Below are positions 21,150 to 29,795 of a DNA stretch of 64,000 nucleotides, one piece after another. Origin of the DNA: SZAS-79 sp964599095 (GTDB lineage Bacteria; Pseudomonadota; Gammaproteobacteria; Burkholderiales; SG8-39); contig CAZREB010000007.1 of NCBI GenBank assembly GCA_964599095.1, positions 62,001 to 126,000 on the forward strand. Direction: 5' to 3'. Made by a program: the position numbers and the translations under genes. Each line of letters starts with the position of its first letter. Position 1 is the stretch's first letter. Under the pieces are notes generated by a model. It did not search any database. It saw nothing but the letters and a program-made list of their open reading frames with translations, and had not been told where the DNA came from.

Positions 21150-21904
21150 GGCTTGCCTCCCGCGGGCTTGAGGAAGCGCAGGAAGAAGTCGATCGCGCTC
21201 GCGGTCTTGTTCTGGTTGACCGCGTTGGCCGGGTCCACGCCCTTGGGGCAGACCTCGGAGCAATAGCCGACCGCGGTGCAGCCCCAGACGCCGTCTTCGG
21301 CATGCACGACTTCCATGCGCTTGTCCTGCCCGCCGTCGCGCGAATCGGCGTTGTAGCGATGCAGCAGCGCAAGCACTCCGGGCCCGGTGAAATCGGGGTC
21401 GAGCCCGTATTGCGGGCAGGCCGAGTAGCACAGCATGCAGTTGATGCACCCGCTGAACTGCTCGTAGCGCGCAAGCTCGGCCGGGGTCTGCAGGTACTCG
21501 CCCTCTTCGAGCGTGCGCGGCGTCTTCGGGATGATGTAGGGGTGGATGCCTTCGAGCTTCTTCACGAAGGGCTCGACCGACACCATCAGGTCGCGCTCGA
21601 TCGGGAAGTGCGCCAGCGCCTCGACCTTGACGCCGCCGGGGTAGTAATCGCGCAGGAAGGTCTTGCACGAGAGTTTCGGCTTGTCGTCGATCATCATGCC
21701 GCAGCTTCCGCAGATCGCCATGCGGCAAGACCAGCGAAACGACAGCGTGCCGTCGAGGTAGTCCTTGATGTACTGCAGGCCCTGCAGCACCGACATGTCG
21801 TCGGTAAACGGCACCACGTAAGCCTGCACGACCGGCTCGGTGTCGGTCTCGCGCCGGTAGCGCAGGACCTCGATCTCGATCATCCGGGTCGCGACTTCTT
21901 TCAC
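21146..21904 (-). CDS. frdB: Fumarate reductase iron-sulfur subunit FrdB
   Basis: A 252-residue electron-transfer subunit. The [2Fe-2S] ligands lie in SCRMAICGSCGMMI, and the 4Fe and 3Fe ligands in CINCMLCYSACPQY and CTAVGYCSEVCPKG. A GTG start overlapping the frdA stop with GGAGGG upstream is preferred; an ATG seven codons in (MIEIEVLRY) is the alternative. It passes electrons from the quinol site to FrdA. Confidence 0.94.
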   Translation of the reverse strand: MKEVATRMIEIEVLRYRRETDTEPVVQAYVVPFTDDMSVLQGLQYIKDYLDGTLSFRWSCRMAICGSCGMMIDDKPKLSCKTFLRDYYPGGVKVEALAHFPIERDLMVSVEPFVKKLEGIHPYIIPKTPRTLEEGEYLQTPAELARYEQFSGCINCMLCYSACPQYGLDPDFTGPGVLALLHRYNADSRDGGQDKRMEVVHAEDGVWGCTAVGYCSEVCPKGVDPANAVNQNKTASAIDFFLRFLKPAGGKP

Positions 21905-23694
21905 AGCCGGCCCTCCAGCGCCTTCTCGTCGGCCTCGGCTTTCTCGCCGGCCGCGCCGTAGGCACGCGTGCCGGGCTGCGACCTGGTGATCTTCACGTCG
22001 CCGTACGCAATCCGGGGCGCGCCGTCCGGGACATGATAGGCGAGGGAATGCTTGAGGAAGTTCGCGTCGTCGCGCTGCTCGTACCCGTCGAGGCGCTGGT
22101 GCGAGCCGCGCGATTCCTTGCGGTTCAACGCCGAATGCGCCATCGCCTCGGCCACGTCGAGCTGGTAGCCGAGTTCGATCGCCATCAGCCATTCGGTATT
22201 CCAGGCCCGCGAGGTGTCGTCGAGTTTGAGGCGCGCGTAGCGTGCCTTGAGGTCCGCGAGCGTGTTGCAGGTAGCCTGCATGTCGGCGCCCAGCCGGTAG
22301 ATGCCGCAGCCGTTTTCCATGCTGCGGGCCATTTCGGTACGAATGTCGGCCATGCGCTGGGTCCCGCCTGTCCTGGTCACCAGGTCGAGCGCGCGCAGGC
22401 TCGCGGCGACCGCCTGCTTTCCGAGCAACGAGGAATTGCCGTAACCGACGGTCTTCGCAAAGCGGGTCGCTTCCTCGCCGGCCACTTTGCCGAATACGCA
22501 CAATTCGGCCAGCGAATTGGAGCCCAGCCGGTTCGCGCCGTGGATGCCGACGCTCGAGCATTCGCCGACCGAATAAAGGCCCGGCAGCGTCGACGCGGTT
22601 TTCCCGTCGGCCACGATGCCGCCCATCGTGTAGTGGACCGCGGGCAGCACCGGGATCGGCGCATTCGCCGGGTCGACGCCGAGATATTCCTCGGCCAGTT
22701 CGTAGATCTGCGGCAGGCGCTCGCGCAGCTTCGCCTCGCCGAGGTGGCGCAGGTCGAGGTGCACCACCGCGCCGTGCGGGCCGTCGATCGTGCGGCCTTT
22801 CTGTTTTTCGTGCCAGAACGCCTGGCTCAGGCGGTCGCGCGGGCCAAGCTCCATCGCCTTGTTGCGCGGCGTCGGCTCGGCCGGCCCGAGGCCATAGTCC
22901 TGCAGGTAGCGATAGCCGTCCTTGTTGACGAGGAAGCCGCCTTCGCCGCGGCAGGCTTCGGTGAACAGAAGGCCGGTGCCCGGCATGCAGGTCGGGTGGT
23001 ACTGCACGAATTCCATGTCGCGCAAGGGCACGCCGTGCCGGTACGCGAGCGCCATGCCGTCGCCGGTCACGATGCCGCCGTTGGTGTTCTCGCGGAACAC
23101 GCGTCCGGCACCGCCGGTGGCGATGATCACCGCGCGCGCCTCGATCAGCTTGAATTCGCCGGTGGCCACGTCGATGACCACCACGCCCTGGCAGCGGCCG
23201 TCCTCGACCACGAGGTCGCAGCAGAAGTGCTCGTCGAACCGCTTGATCGACGGGTACTTGATCGACGTCTGGAACAGGGTGTGCAGCATGTGAAACCCGG
23301 TGCGGTCGGCCGCGAACCAGGTACGCTCGATCTTCATCCCGCCGAACGCGCGCACGTTCACGTGCCCATCGGGCCTGCGGCTCCACGGGCAGCCCCAGTG
23401 CTCCATCCGGACCATCTCCTCGTGCGACTTCGACACGAAGTACTCGACCACGTCCTGCTCGCACAGCCAGTCGCCCCCGTGCACCGTGTCGTTGAAGTGG
23501 TGCTCCAGGCTGTCGTGCGCTTGCGTTACTGCGGCCGACCCGCCTTCGGCCGCGACGGTGTGGCTGCGCATCGGGTAAACCTTCGATACCAGCGCAATCG
23601 CCTGCTTCGGGTCCAGTTCGGCGGCCGCAATCGCCGCGCGCAGGCCGCCGCCCCCGCCGCCCACGATTGCCAGATCTGCCTTGAAGACCTCCAT
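21901..23694 (-). CDS. frdA: Fumarate reductase flavoprotein subunit FrdA
   Basis: A 597-residue subunit carrying covalent FAD. The dinucleotide fold IVGGGGGGLRAAIAA is followed by the flavinylated His at about residue 45 in SHTVAAEGG. FrdA-specific blocks (TGFHMLHTLFQTSIKYPSIKRF) and the catalytic Arg/His regions (FTEACRGEGG, GANRLGSNSLAE) favour fumarate reductase over succinate dehydrogenase. It starts 6 bases after rquA, strongly linking it to rhodoquinol. Confidence 0.94.
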   Translation of the reverse strand: MEVFKADLAIVGGGGGGLRAAIAAAELDPKQAIALVSKVYPMRSHTVAAEGGSAAVTQAHDSLEHHFNDTVHGGDWLCEQDVVEYFVSKSHEEMVRMEHWGCPWSRRPDGHVNVRAFGGMKIERTWFAADRTGFHMLHTLFQTSIKYPSIKRFDEHFCCDLVVEDGRCQGVVVIDVATGEFKLIEARAVIIATGGAGRVFRENTNGGIVTGDGMALAYRHGVPLRDMEFVQYHPTCMPGTGLLFTEACRGEGGFLVNKDGYRYLQDYGLGPAEPTPRNKAMELGPRDRLSQAFWHEKQKGRTIDGPHGAVVHLDLRHLGEAKLRERLPQIYELAEEYLGVDPANAPIPVLPAVHYTMGGIVADGKTASTLPGLYSVGECSSVGIHGANRLGSNSLAELCVFGKVAGEEATRFAKTVGYGNSSLLGKQAVAASLRALDLVTRTGGTQRMADIRTEMARSMENGCGIYRLGADMQATCNTLADLKARYARLKLDDTSRAWNTEWLMAIELGYQLDVAEAMAHSALNRKESRGSHQRLDGYEQRDDANFLKHSLAYHVPDGAPRIAYGDVKITRSQPGTRAYGAAGEKAEADEKALEGRL

Positions 23695-23700
23695 CCGTTT

Positions 23701-24381
23701 CTACACTGTGACCACGACTTTCTGGTACAGGCCCCCGTAGTAGGTTTCCTTGTGCAGCGCCTGCGGCATGAACCCTTCCGGGAACCAGGAGCTGATCTCG
23801 TTCTCCCACAGGTCGAGCGCAAACGGCTCCAGCCTGTCGAGGATGGGGCGGAACAGGTAACGATGCGGGTGCCCGCGCGAAGGCCGGTGGTAGTCGACGA
23901 TCACCAGTCGCCCGCCGGGCTTGATCACGCGCAACGCTTCGCTCACCGTCTGCCGGCGCACCGCCTCGGGCTGCTCGTGCAGCAGGAAGAACACGATGGC
24001 CCGGTCATAGCTCGCGTCCTCGAAGCCGAGGTCGGTCGAGTCGCGGTGGTGCAGTTCGACGCGTGCCTCCGCCGGCAGCTTGCCGCGCAGGTTGGCCAGC
24101 TGGATCGGCAGCACGTCGATCACGTCGATCTGCCCGCCGTCGGTGACTCTGTTGGCAAGATGGGTGGTGAAGTCGCCATAGACGCAGGCGACCTGCAGCG
24201 TGCGACCTGGCAGCGTGGCGCCGAGTTCGTCGAGCGCGGCGTCGCGCAGCCGCGAGAAGTTGCCCCACAGGATCAGGTTCACCAGCCACTGCCGCTCGAA
24301 CAGGCTGACCGCGTTCGGGTGGATGTAGGCCCACCAGTAGGCCTGCTGCAAGTACGCCGGTATCGCCAGTGTGCGGCTCAA
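23701..24381 (-). CDS. rquA: RquA, ubiquinone-to-rhodoquinone converting enzyme
   Basis: A 226-residue member of the methyltransferase-like RquA family, which makes rhodoquinone from ubiquinone using S-adenosylmethionine. The RquA-type variant of SAM motif I, ACVYGDF at residues 65-71, replaces the usual GxGxG. LILWGNFSRL, FFLLHEQPEA, VDYHRPS and the C-terminal KETYYGGLYQKVVV also match my memory of RquA. The start is TTG, with GGAG six bases upstream. A homologous family (UbiE/COQ5) would have a standard motif I and is excluded. Upstream is an FNR-like box; downstream are frdABCD. Confidence 0.9.
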   Translation of the reverse strand: MSRTLAIPAYLQQAYWWAYIHPNAVSLFERQWLVNLILWGNFSRLRDAALDELGATLPGRTLQVACVYGDFTTHLANRVTDGGQIDVIDVLPIQLANLRGKLPAEARVELHHRDSTDLGFEDASYDRAIVFFLLHEQPEAVRRQTVSEALRVIKPGGRLVIVDYHRPSRGHPHRYLFRPILDRLEPFALDLWENEISSWFPEGFMPQALHKETYYGGLYQKVVVTV

Positions 24382-24434
24382 GTCGAACTCCGGTTCATGA
24401 ACGCCTGAAGATGCGCCGTATCGTCCGGCGCAAC

Positions 24435-24448
24435 TTGACGCAAGTCAA
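24435..24448. promoter_or_regulatory. FNR-like box for rquA-frdABCD
   Basis: TTGACGCAAGTCAA, centre 24441.5. Read on the minus strand, class II spacing gives a start near 24400, 19 bases before the rquA TTG, with CATCTT (24413-24408) as a possible -10. Confidence 0.78.
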
Positions 24449-24482
24449 ATCGGGAGGACGCGGGGCCGATGGTGCAATGCCG

Positions 24483-24496
24483 TTGATCTGTATCAA
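24483..24496. promoter_or_regulatory. Canonical FNR box upstream of the transposase-derived gene
   Basis: TTGATCTGTATCAA is a perfect match to the FNR consensus. Centre 24489.5 predicts a plus-strand start near 24531, ahead of the GTG at 24569. It lies only 48 bases from the divergent rquA box, making a two-box intergenic control region. Confidence 0.82.
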
Positions 24497-24568
24497 AACG
24501 CGAAAGCCGCGCCGGTGCACTCTGGATTCGAGGTTCGGCCAATCGGCCGGTCCAGTCTGGAGAAGCCA

Positions 24569-25348
24569 GTGAAAAACCATCTGAGACCAGGGGAGGCGAG
24601 GGGAGTGACCGGGCAACTGGGCACGCTCCTGCGCGAATCGGCACAGTCGCTGTTTGCCCGGATCCTCGCCGCCGAGTGCGAACGCTACCTCGAAGGCTTC
24701 AGCAAGATGCAAGACGAGTTCGGGCGCGATGCGGTAGTGCGCAACGGCTACCAGCCTGTGCGGCAGATCGAAACAGGGATCGGCCCGATCGCCGTCAGGG
24801 TGCCCAAGGTCCGCAGCCGCACCGGTGAAGTTGCGATCTTCCGGTCGGCGATCGTGCCGCGGTACCTGCGGCGCACCCGTCCGGCCACACGGGAATCGGT
24901 CTGGCGCTACCTGTACGGCGTCTGGACCGGCGACCTCAACCAGGTGCTGGTCGCATTGCTTGGCTTGCGTGCCGCCCACCTTGCGGGCGCGGTGCCGGAA
25001 TCGGCACGAGTGGGGTGGATGGACGACTGCCGCGAATGGCGGATTGCCCGGGCCGACGACGTCGTCGAAGTCTGGGCCGAAACGATCGCTCCGGACGCGT
25101 CGGTCGGGGTCGGCACGATCCTCGTCGTGATCGGCGCGGATGCGTCGGGAAGATTAATCCTGTTGTCCATCGACCACGGCCGTGGCGATGCGCAAAGGCG
25201 CTGGGCCTCGATCGCGATCGACCTGGCCGGGCGCGGGCTGCAGCAACCTGAGCGGATCCATGCCGGCGGCTGGGCTGTCGCGTTCAGCCAGGCGCTGCGG
25301 ATCCACGCGCCGGGCCAGACACCAGAATTGACGGTCGCAGGCGCCTGA
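24569..25348 (+). CDS. IS256/Mutator transposase-derived protein lacking catalytic acids
   Basis: A 259-residue frame from a GTG with GGAG six bases upstream. Residues about 30-110 follow the N-terminal pattern of IS256-family transposases (VVRNGYQPVRQIETGIGPI, VRVPKV, SAIVPRYLRRT). The DDE region is still alignable, but the first catalytic Asp (WADG in relatives) reads VWAETI and the second (GDGA) reads HAGGWA. There are no terminal repeats, frameshifts or stops. It is a complete gene under a canonical FNR box, which suggests domestication, perhaps as a DNA-binding protein, or a recent promoter-captured remnant. It leads into the cytochrome genes. Confidence 0.65.
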   Translation: MKNHLRPGEARGVTGQLGTLLRESAQSLFARILAAECERYLEGFSKMQDEFGRDAVVRNGYQPVRQIETGIGPIAVRVPKVRSRTGEVAIFRSAIVPRYLRRTRPATRESVWRYLYGVWTGDLNQVLVALLGLRAAHLAGAVPESARVGWMDDCREWRIARADDVVEVWAETIAPDASVGVGTILVVIGADASGRLILLSIDHGRGDAQRRWASIAIDLAGRGLQQPERIHAGGWAVAFSQALRIHAPGQTPELTVAGA

Positions 25349-25402
25349 GCGCCCAATTGCATGCACCAATGAATGCTTCATAAGAAATCTCAGGGGACCC
25401 AA

Positions 25403-25753
25403 GTGAAGACCAACCAGATCCGGACCGCATGCCTGTGGGTGGCTGCATTCGCAATCGCGTCGGTTTCCTTCGCGGCACACGCCGCCGATGTCGATGCCTC
25501 GGCGGCCGAGGCGCTCGCCAAGAAGAGCGGCTGCTTCAAGTGCCATGCGGTATCGGCCAAAAAGGACGGCCCGTCATTCAAAGAGACGGCCGGCAAGCTG
25601 AAAGGCAAGCCCGATGCCGAGAAGACGCTCTTCACGCATTTGACGACCAACCCGAAGATCAAGGTCGACGGCAAAGAGGAGTTGCACGAGTCGCCCAAGA
25701 CCAAGAACGAGGCTGAAATCCGCAACCTGATCGCGTGGATTCTCTCGCGCTGA
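25403..25753 (+). CDS. Monohaem class I-type cytochrome c, periplasmic
   Basis: A 116-residue protein from a GTG start, with a signal peptide ending AAHA-ADV. One haem site, C44-FK-C47-H48, is present. The C-terminal region where class I cytochromes carry the Met ligand (before NLIAWILSR) has no Met; H95 in EELHESPK is the only obvious candidate sixth ligand. It is the first cytochrome of the set cytochrome c, NapC, MtrA, MtrB, matching the gene content of the Sideroxydans mtoD-cymA-mtoAB cluster. A periplasmic electron shuttle is inferred. Confidence 0.85.
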   Translation: MKTNQIRTACLWVAAFAIASVSFAAHAADVDASAAEALAKKSGCFKCHAVSAKKDGPSFKETAGKLKGKPDAEKTLFTHLTTNPKIKVDGKEELHESPKTKNEAEIRNLIAWILSR

Positions 25754-25789
25754 TCCGGGGCTGAAGGCACCGACCCAGGGGAGAATGAG

Positions 25790-26413
25790 GTGCTGAAGAA
25801 GATCTGGCAGGCAATCCGCGGCGACGGCCGGTCGCTGGTCGGTATCGTCGCGCGAGTTGCCGGTGTCGGGCTGTTTCTCGTCATCGTGGGCGCGATCCTC
25901 GTAGTGGGCGGGGCTGCCGGCCTCGCGTGGACCAACACCGAGGAATTCTGCGTCGGCTGCCACGAAATGAAAGTCAACGTCGCGGCCGAGTACAAGGACA
26001 CCATCCACGACCGCAACCGCACCGGCGTACGCGCGATCTGCCCGGACTGCCATGTGCCGCGCCAGCCCGGCGCGCTGATCAAACGCAAGATGGCCGCGAG
26101 CTTCGAGCTGTGGGGCCACTTCACCGGCGTGATCGACACCAAGGAAAAGTTCGAGGCCGAACGGCCGAAACTCGCCGAGCACGTGTGGACGAGGATGCTC
26201 ACCACCGACTCGGTCGAGTGCCGCAACTGCCACAACGCCTCGAAGATGGATCCCGAGAAGCAGTCCGAGAAGGCGCAGGCGCGGCACGCGAAAGCCAAGG
26301 CCGAGGGCCTGACCTGCATCGAATGCCATTTCGGGATCGCGCACTCCGAGCCGAGCGGGCCCGGACCGAAGGAATTGAAGGAGAAACTCAAGCTGGGAAG
26401 GTCGACGCAGTAG
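25790..26413 (+). CDS. NapC/NirT (CymA-like) tetrahaem membrane cytochrome
   Basis: A 207-residue protein with one N-terminal transmembrane anchor (about residues 18-48) and four haem motifs: CVGCH, CPDCH, CRNCH and CIECH. This family links the quinone pool to periplasmic cytochromes. The GTG start has AGGGGAG upstream. Between a monohaem cytochrome and an MtrA homologue, the CymA-like (quinone side) role in extracellular electron transfer is the natural reading. Confidence 0.92.
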   Translation: MLKKIWQAIRGDGRSLVGIVARVAGVGLFLVIVGAILVVGGAAGLAWTNTEEFCVGCHEMKVNVAAEYKDTIHDRNRTGVRAICPDCHVPRQPGALIKRKMAASFELWGHFTGVIDTKEKFEAERPKLAEHVWTRMLTTDSVECRNCHNASKMDPEKQSEKAQARHAKAKAEGLTCIECHFGIAHSEPSGPGPKELKEKLKLGRSTQ

Positions 26414-26505
26414 ACGGAGCTGAAGAAGCGGCAGGGGGCGGACAGGCGTGAGGCCCGGGTGGGTGAGCACGCCGCCGCGGTAACGATGACCGGGAGAGTT
26501 CATCG

Positions 26506-27513
26506 ATGAAACAAGACCAACAAAGGTGGCTGGGGATGCTGCGCGCAGCGGCGCTCGGCCTCGGGGTGGCGCTCGCCATTCCTGCCCTGGCACAACCCGC
26601 GATGCAGACCGCATCCGCCGCAGGCAGCAGGGATCTCGTGCTGAACGGCGACGCGAAATGCACCAAGTGCCACGACGCGAACGACGATCCCGGCTTGATG
26701 GCCATCGGCAAGACCAGGCACGGGACCCGGGCCGACGGTCGCACCCCGACGTGCACGAGCTGCCACGGAGAGAGCGAAACGCACGTCAACAAGCCGGCGA
26801 ACGCGAAGGAGCGCCCCGGCCCGGACCGCACATTCGGCAAGCACTCCAAGACGCCGCCCACCGAGCGCAACGAGGCCTGCATGTCGTGCCACAAGCGCGA
26901 TGCGGTCCGTTCGCACTGGATGGGCAGCACCCACCAGGCACGCGACGTGGCCTGCACGTCCTGCCACCAGGTGCATGCGCAGCACGACAAGGTTCGCGAC
27001 AAGCGCACCCAGCCCGAAGTCTGCTTCACCTGCCACAAGGAGCAGCGCACGCAGATCAGCAAGCCTTCGCACCACCCGATTCCGGAAGGCAAGATGGGGT
27101 GTTCCGACTGCCACAACGCGCATGGCTCGGTCGGACCCAAGCTGATGAAACGCGACAGTGTCAACGACACCTGCTACACCTGCCACATGGAAAAGCGCGG
27201 GCCGTTCGTGCACCCGCATGAGCCGGTCAACGAGGACTGCGGCAACTGCCACAACCCGCACGGCACGGTGGCCGAGAGCATGCTCAAGGTCCGGCCGCCG
27301 TTCCTGTGCCACCAGTGCCACACGCCGCACGGCGGCCAGGTGGCGCAACTGCGCGGGCAGCCGGGCCAGTCCGGGGTCCTCAATGCCACGACCAGCGGCA
27401 AGAACGGGATCAACTACACCCAGGCCCGCGGCTGCGCCAACTGCCATACGCAGGTCCACGGCACCAACAACCCGACGCCGACCAACCCGACGCCGCAGTA
27501 CTTCTTCCGGTGA
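26506..27513 (+). CDS. mtrA: MtrA/MtoA (DmsE) family decahaem cytochrome c
   Basis: A 335-residue periplasmic protein with a signal peptide (cleavage after PALA) and ten CXXCH motifs: CTKCH, CTSCH, CMSCH, CTSCH, CFTCH, CSDCH, CYTCH, CGNCH, CHQCH and CANCH. Length and haem count match MtrA/MtoA, the decahaem wire held in an outer-membrane barrel. The next gene is the barrel. The symbol follows the family; MtoA (iron oxidation) and MtrA (metal reduction) cannot be separated here. Confidence 0.93.
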   Translation: MKQDQQRWLGMLRAAALGLGVALAIPALAQPAMQTASAAGSRDLVLNGDAKCTKCHDANDDPGLMAIGKTRHGTRADGRTPTCTSCHGESETHVNKPANAKERPGPDRTFGKHSKTPPTERNEACMSCHKRDAVRSHWMGSTHQARDVACTSCHQVHAQHDKVRDKRTQPEVCFTCHKEQRTQISKPSHHPIPEGKMGCSDCHNAHGSVGPKLMKRDSVNDTCYTCHMEKRGPFVHPHEPVNEDCGNCHNPHGTVAESMLKVRPPFLCHQCHTPHGGQVAQLRGQPGQSGVLNATTSGKNGINYTQARGCANCHTQVHGTNNPTPTNPTPQYFFR

Positions 27514-27530
27514 AAAAAAGGGGGACTGTC

Positions 27531-29780
27531 ATGCAAACCACAAACAAGTGCCTTGCCTCCCTGCCGCTCGGCGTCGTGATCGCGGCGTTGATTTCAAGCG
27601 CTCCCGCACTCGCCGCGGAGGATGAAGATGTCGCGGCCCTGACCCGCCCCGACGGAGGCGCCGTCAGCGTAGGCGCGGGAATCGTCACCGGCAACCAGCG
27701 CGATCGCTCGCTGTTCGGCCAGTACAACGGCCTGCGCAAGCACGACACCAACCTGCTGCTCGACTTCGACTGGGTGCGCCGCAACGACGAAACCGGCACC
27801 TGGACGATCCTGCGCGGCCGCAACCTCGGCCTCGACACGCCCGAGATGGGCATCACGATCAACAAGCAGGGCGACTGGAAGTTCAGCGCCGACTACAACC
27901 AGATCGTCAGGCACGACCCCCGCACGATCAACACCGGCGTCACCGGCATCGGCACCACGACGCCGTCGGTCGGCCTGATCGCGCCCGGCGCCGGCTCGGA
28001 CGTGAACCTGGAGATGAAGCGCACCGCGCTCGGCTTCAGCGGCGACAAGTGGATCACCAAGGATCTACAGCTCGAGATTTCGTTCAAGAACGAGGACAAG
28101 AGCGGCTCGCGACTGTGGGGCCGGGGGTTCACCTGTACCTCGACCGCGGCGCCGCTGCCGACGAATACTTCGCAGGTCGGCTGCGCAGCCGCGCCGAACA
28201 GCCAGTACGCGCTGCTGATGCTGCCCGAACCGGTCAATTCGACGATCCGGCAGCTCGAGGCGAAGCTCAACTACACCGGCGAGAAGTTCACGCTGACCGG
28301 CGGCTACTACGGTTCGTTCTACACCAACTCGTTCGGCAACATGACGCCGAGCGTGCCGGGCACGCTTTACAACCCGCTGGGCGTTGCCACCGCACTTGCA
28401 ACACCGGCCGGCGCAGGCATGACGTCGTTCAACGGCATCCGCGGCATCCTGCAACTGCCGATGGCGCTGCCGCCGGACAACCAGGCGCACCAGCTGTATG
28501 CCTCCGGCACGTATTCGTTCACCAATACGACGCGCGCCACGTTCAAGTACGCCTACACCCGCGCGACGCAGGACAAGGACTTCGCCAGCATGGGCTTCAC
28601 CGGCGCGCCGACCAGCAATCTCGCCGGGAAAATGGACACGAACCTGGCGCAGGTGGGCCTGACCTCGCGGCCGATGCCCAAGCTGTCGGTGCTCGCCAAC
28701 CTGCGCTACGAAGACCGCAACGACAAGACGCCGGACGCCTTGTACAACATCGAGGGCACCAACCGTTTCGCGAACACGCAGAGCAACCTGAAGCGGATCT
28801 CGGCCAAGCTAGAGGGCAGCTACCAGCTCCCGTACGCGATGCGGGGCACGCTCGGGTTCGACTACGACACTTCGGACCGCGGCCAGTTCGGCCTGCCCGA
28901 CAGCGTCGGCGGCGTGACCGCGCTGCGCCAGAAGGTGTGGGAGGGCGGCACGCGCGTCGAGCTTCGCCGCGCGATGTCCGAGGACGTGAGCGGTGCGATC
29001 TCCTACGGCCACAGCCGGCGTGACGGATCGGTGTGGTTGAAGCCGAATACGCTGCCGGCCACCGGGGTCACGCCGATGTCCAACGATGCGATCTTCAGCC
29101 GCACGGCCGGGTTCCCGGCAATCTTCACCGATCGCACGCGTGACAAGGTCAAGGCGCTGGCGGATTGGCAGGCTACGGAGCAGCTGTCATTGCAGTTCGC
29201 GGTCGAGACCGCTTCGGACAAGTACTTCGAGCCCGGTTCCAAGGGGCTCACCAACGGCGGCGCCCGGCTCTACAGCCTCGATGCCGCGTGGGCCCTGTCG
29301 GAGAAATGGAAAGTCAACGGTTACGCGTCGCGCGGCCGGCAGACCTCGGAAATCGACCATTCGACCGGCTACACGATGGGCCTGAAGAACCTGAACACCA
29401 CCCTCGGCCTCGGGGTGCAGGGTAAGCCGACCAACCGCTGGACGGTCGGCGCGAATGCCTCCTACATGAACGACCGCAATATCTACGACCAGGGCCTGGA
29501 TGTGGCCGCGAGCGCCGCGAACATCGCCTTCCTGAACGCGTCCGGCGGGCTGCCCGACGTCGTGTATCGCCAGACGCGCCTCAACTTCTTCGGCAACTAC
29601 ATGATCGACAAAAGCGCCTCGGTCCGGCTCGACCTGCTGCACCAGGTGGCCAAGCTGACCGAGTGGACCTGGACCAACAACGGCATTCCATTCCTCTACT
29701 CGGACGGCACCACGATCGGGTTGAACCCGACGCAGCGCGTAAGCTACCTTGGGGCGAGCTACATCTACCGGCTGCCGTGA
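27531..29780 (+). CDS. mtrB: MtrB/PioB family outer-membrane beta-barrel
   Basis: A 749-residue protein with a signal peptide (cleavage near ALAA) and alternating beta-strand sequence to the C-terminus, ending YLGASYIYRLP. The opening GGAVSVGAGIVTGNQRDRSLFGQYNG is typical of MtrB/MtoB/PioB barrels that sheathe the decahaem cytochrome. The N-terminal CXXC of Shewanella MtrB is absent. It starts 17 bases after mtrA with GGGGGAC upstream. No outer-surface MtrC-type cytochrome follows. Confidence 0.92.
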   Translation: MQTTNKCLASLPLGVVIAALISSAPALAAEDEDVAALTRPDGGAVSVGAGIVTGNQRDRSLFGQYNGLRKHDTNLLLDFDWVRRNDETGTWTILRGRNLGLDTPEMGITINKQGDWKFSADYNQIVRHDPRTINTGVTGIGTTTPSVGLIAPGAGSDVNLEMKRTALGFSGDKWITKDLQLEISFKNEDKSGSRLWGRGFTCTSTAAPLPTNTSQVGCAAAPNSQYALLMLPEPVNSTIRQLEAKLNYTGEKFTLTGGYYGSFYTNSFGNMTPSVPGTLYNPLGVATALATPAGAGMTSFNGIRGILQLPMALPPDNQAHQLYASGTYSFTNTTRATFKYAYTRATQDKDFASMGFTGAPTSNLAGKMDTNLAQVGLTSRPMPKLSVLANLRYEDRNDKTPDALYNIEGTNRFANTQSNLKRISAKLEGSYQLPYAMRGTLGFDYDTSDRGQFGLPDSVGGVTALRQKVWEGGTRVELRRAMSEDVSGAISYGHSRRDGSVWLKPNTLPATGVTPMSNDAIFSRTAGFPAIFTDRTRDKVKALADWQATEQLSLQFAVETASDKYFEPGSKGLTNGGARLYSLDAAWALSEKWKVNGYASRGRQTSEIDHSTGYTMGLKNLNTTLGLGVQGKPTNRWTVGANASYMNDRNIYDQGLDVAASAANIAFLNASGGLPDVVYRQTRLNFFGNYMIDKSASVRLDLLHQVAKLTEWTWTNNGIPFLYSDGTTIGLNPTQRVSYLGASYIYRLP

Positions 29781-29795
29781 GTACCTGCCGGCGCG

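Noticed and set aside
21901..23694. Succinate dehydrogenase rather than fumarate reductase
   Set aside because: The two separate FrdC/FrdD-type anchors without haem-ligand patterns and the FrdA-type blocks support fumarate reductase.
23701..24381. UbiE/COQ5 quinone C-methyltransferase
   Set aside because: Motif I is ACVYGDF instead of a GxGxG loop, and several RquA-specific blocks and the frd context favour RquA.
24569..25348. Active insertion sequence
   Set aside because: Catalytic acids are missing and no terminal inverted repeats or target duplications are visible.
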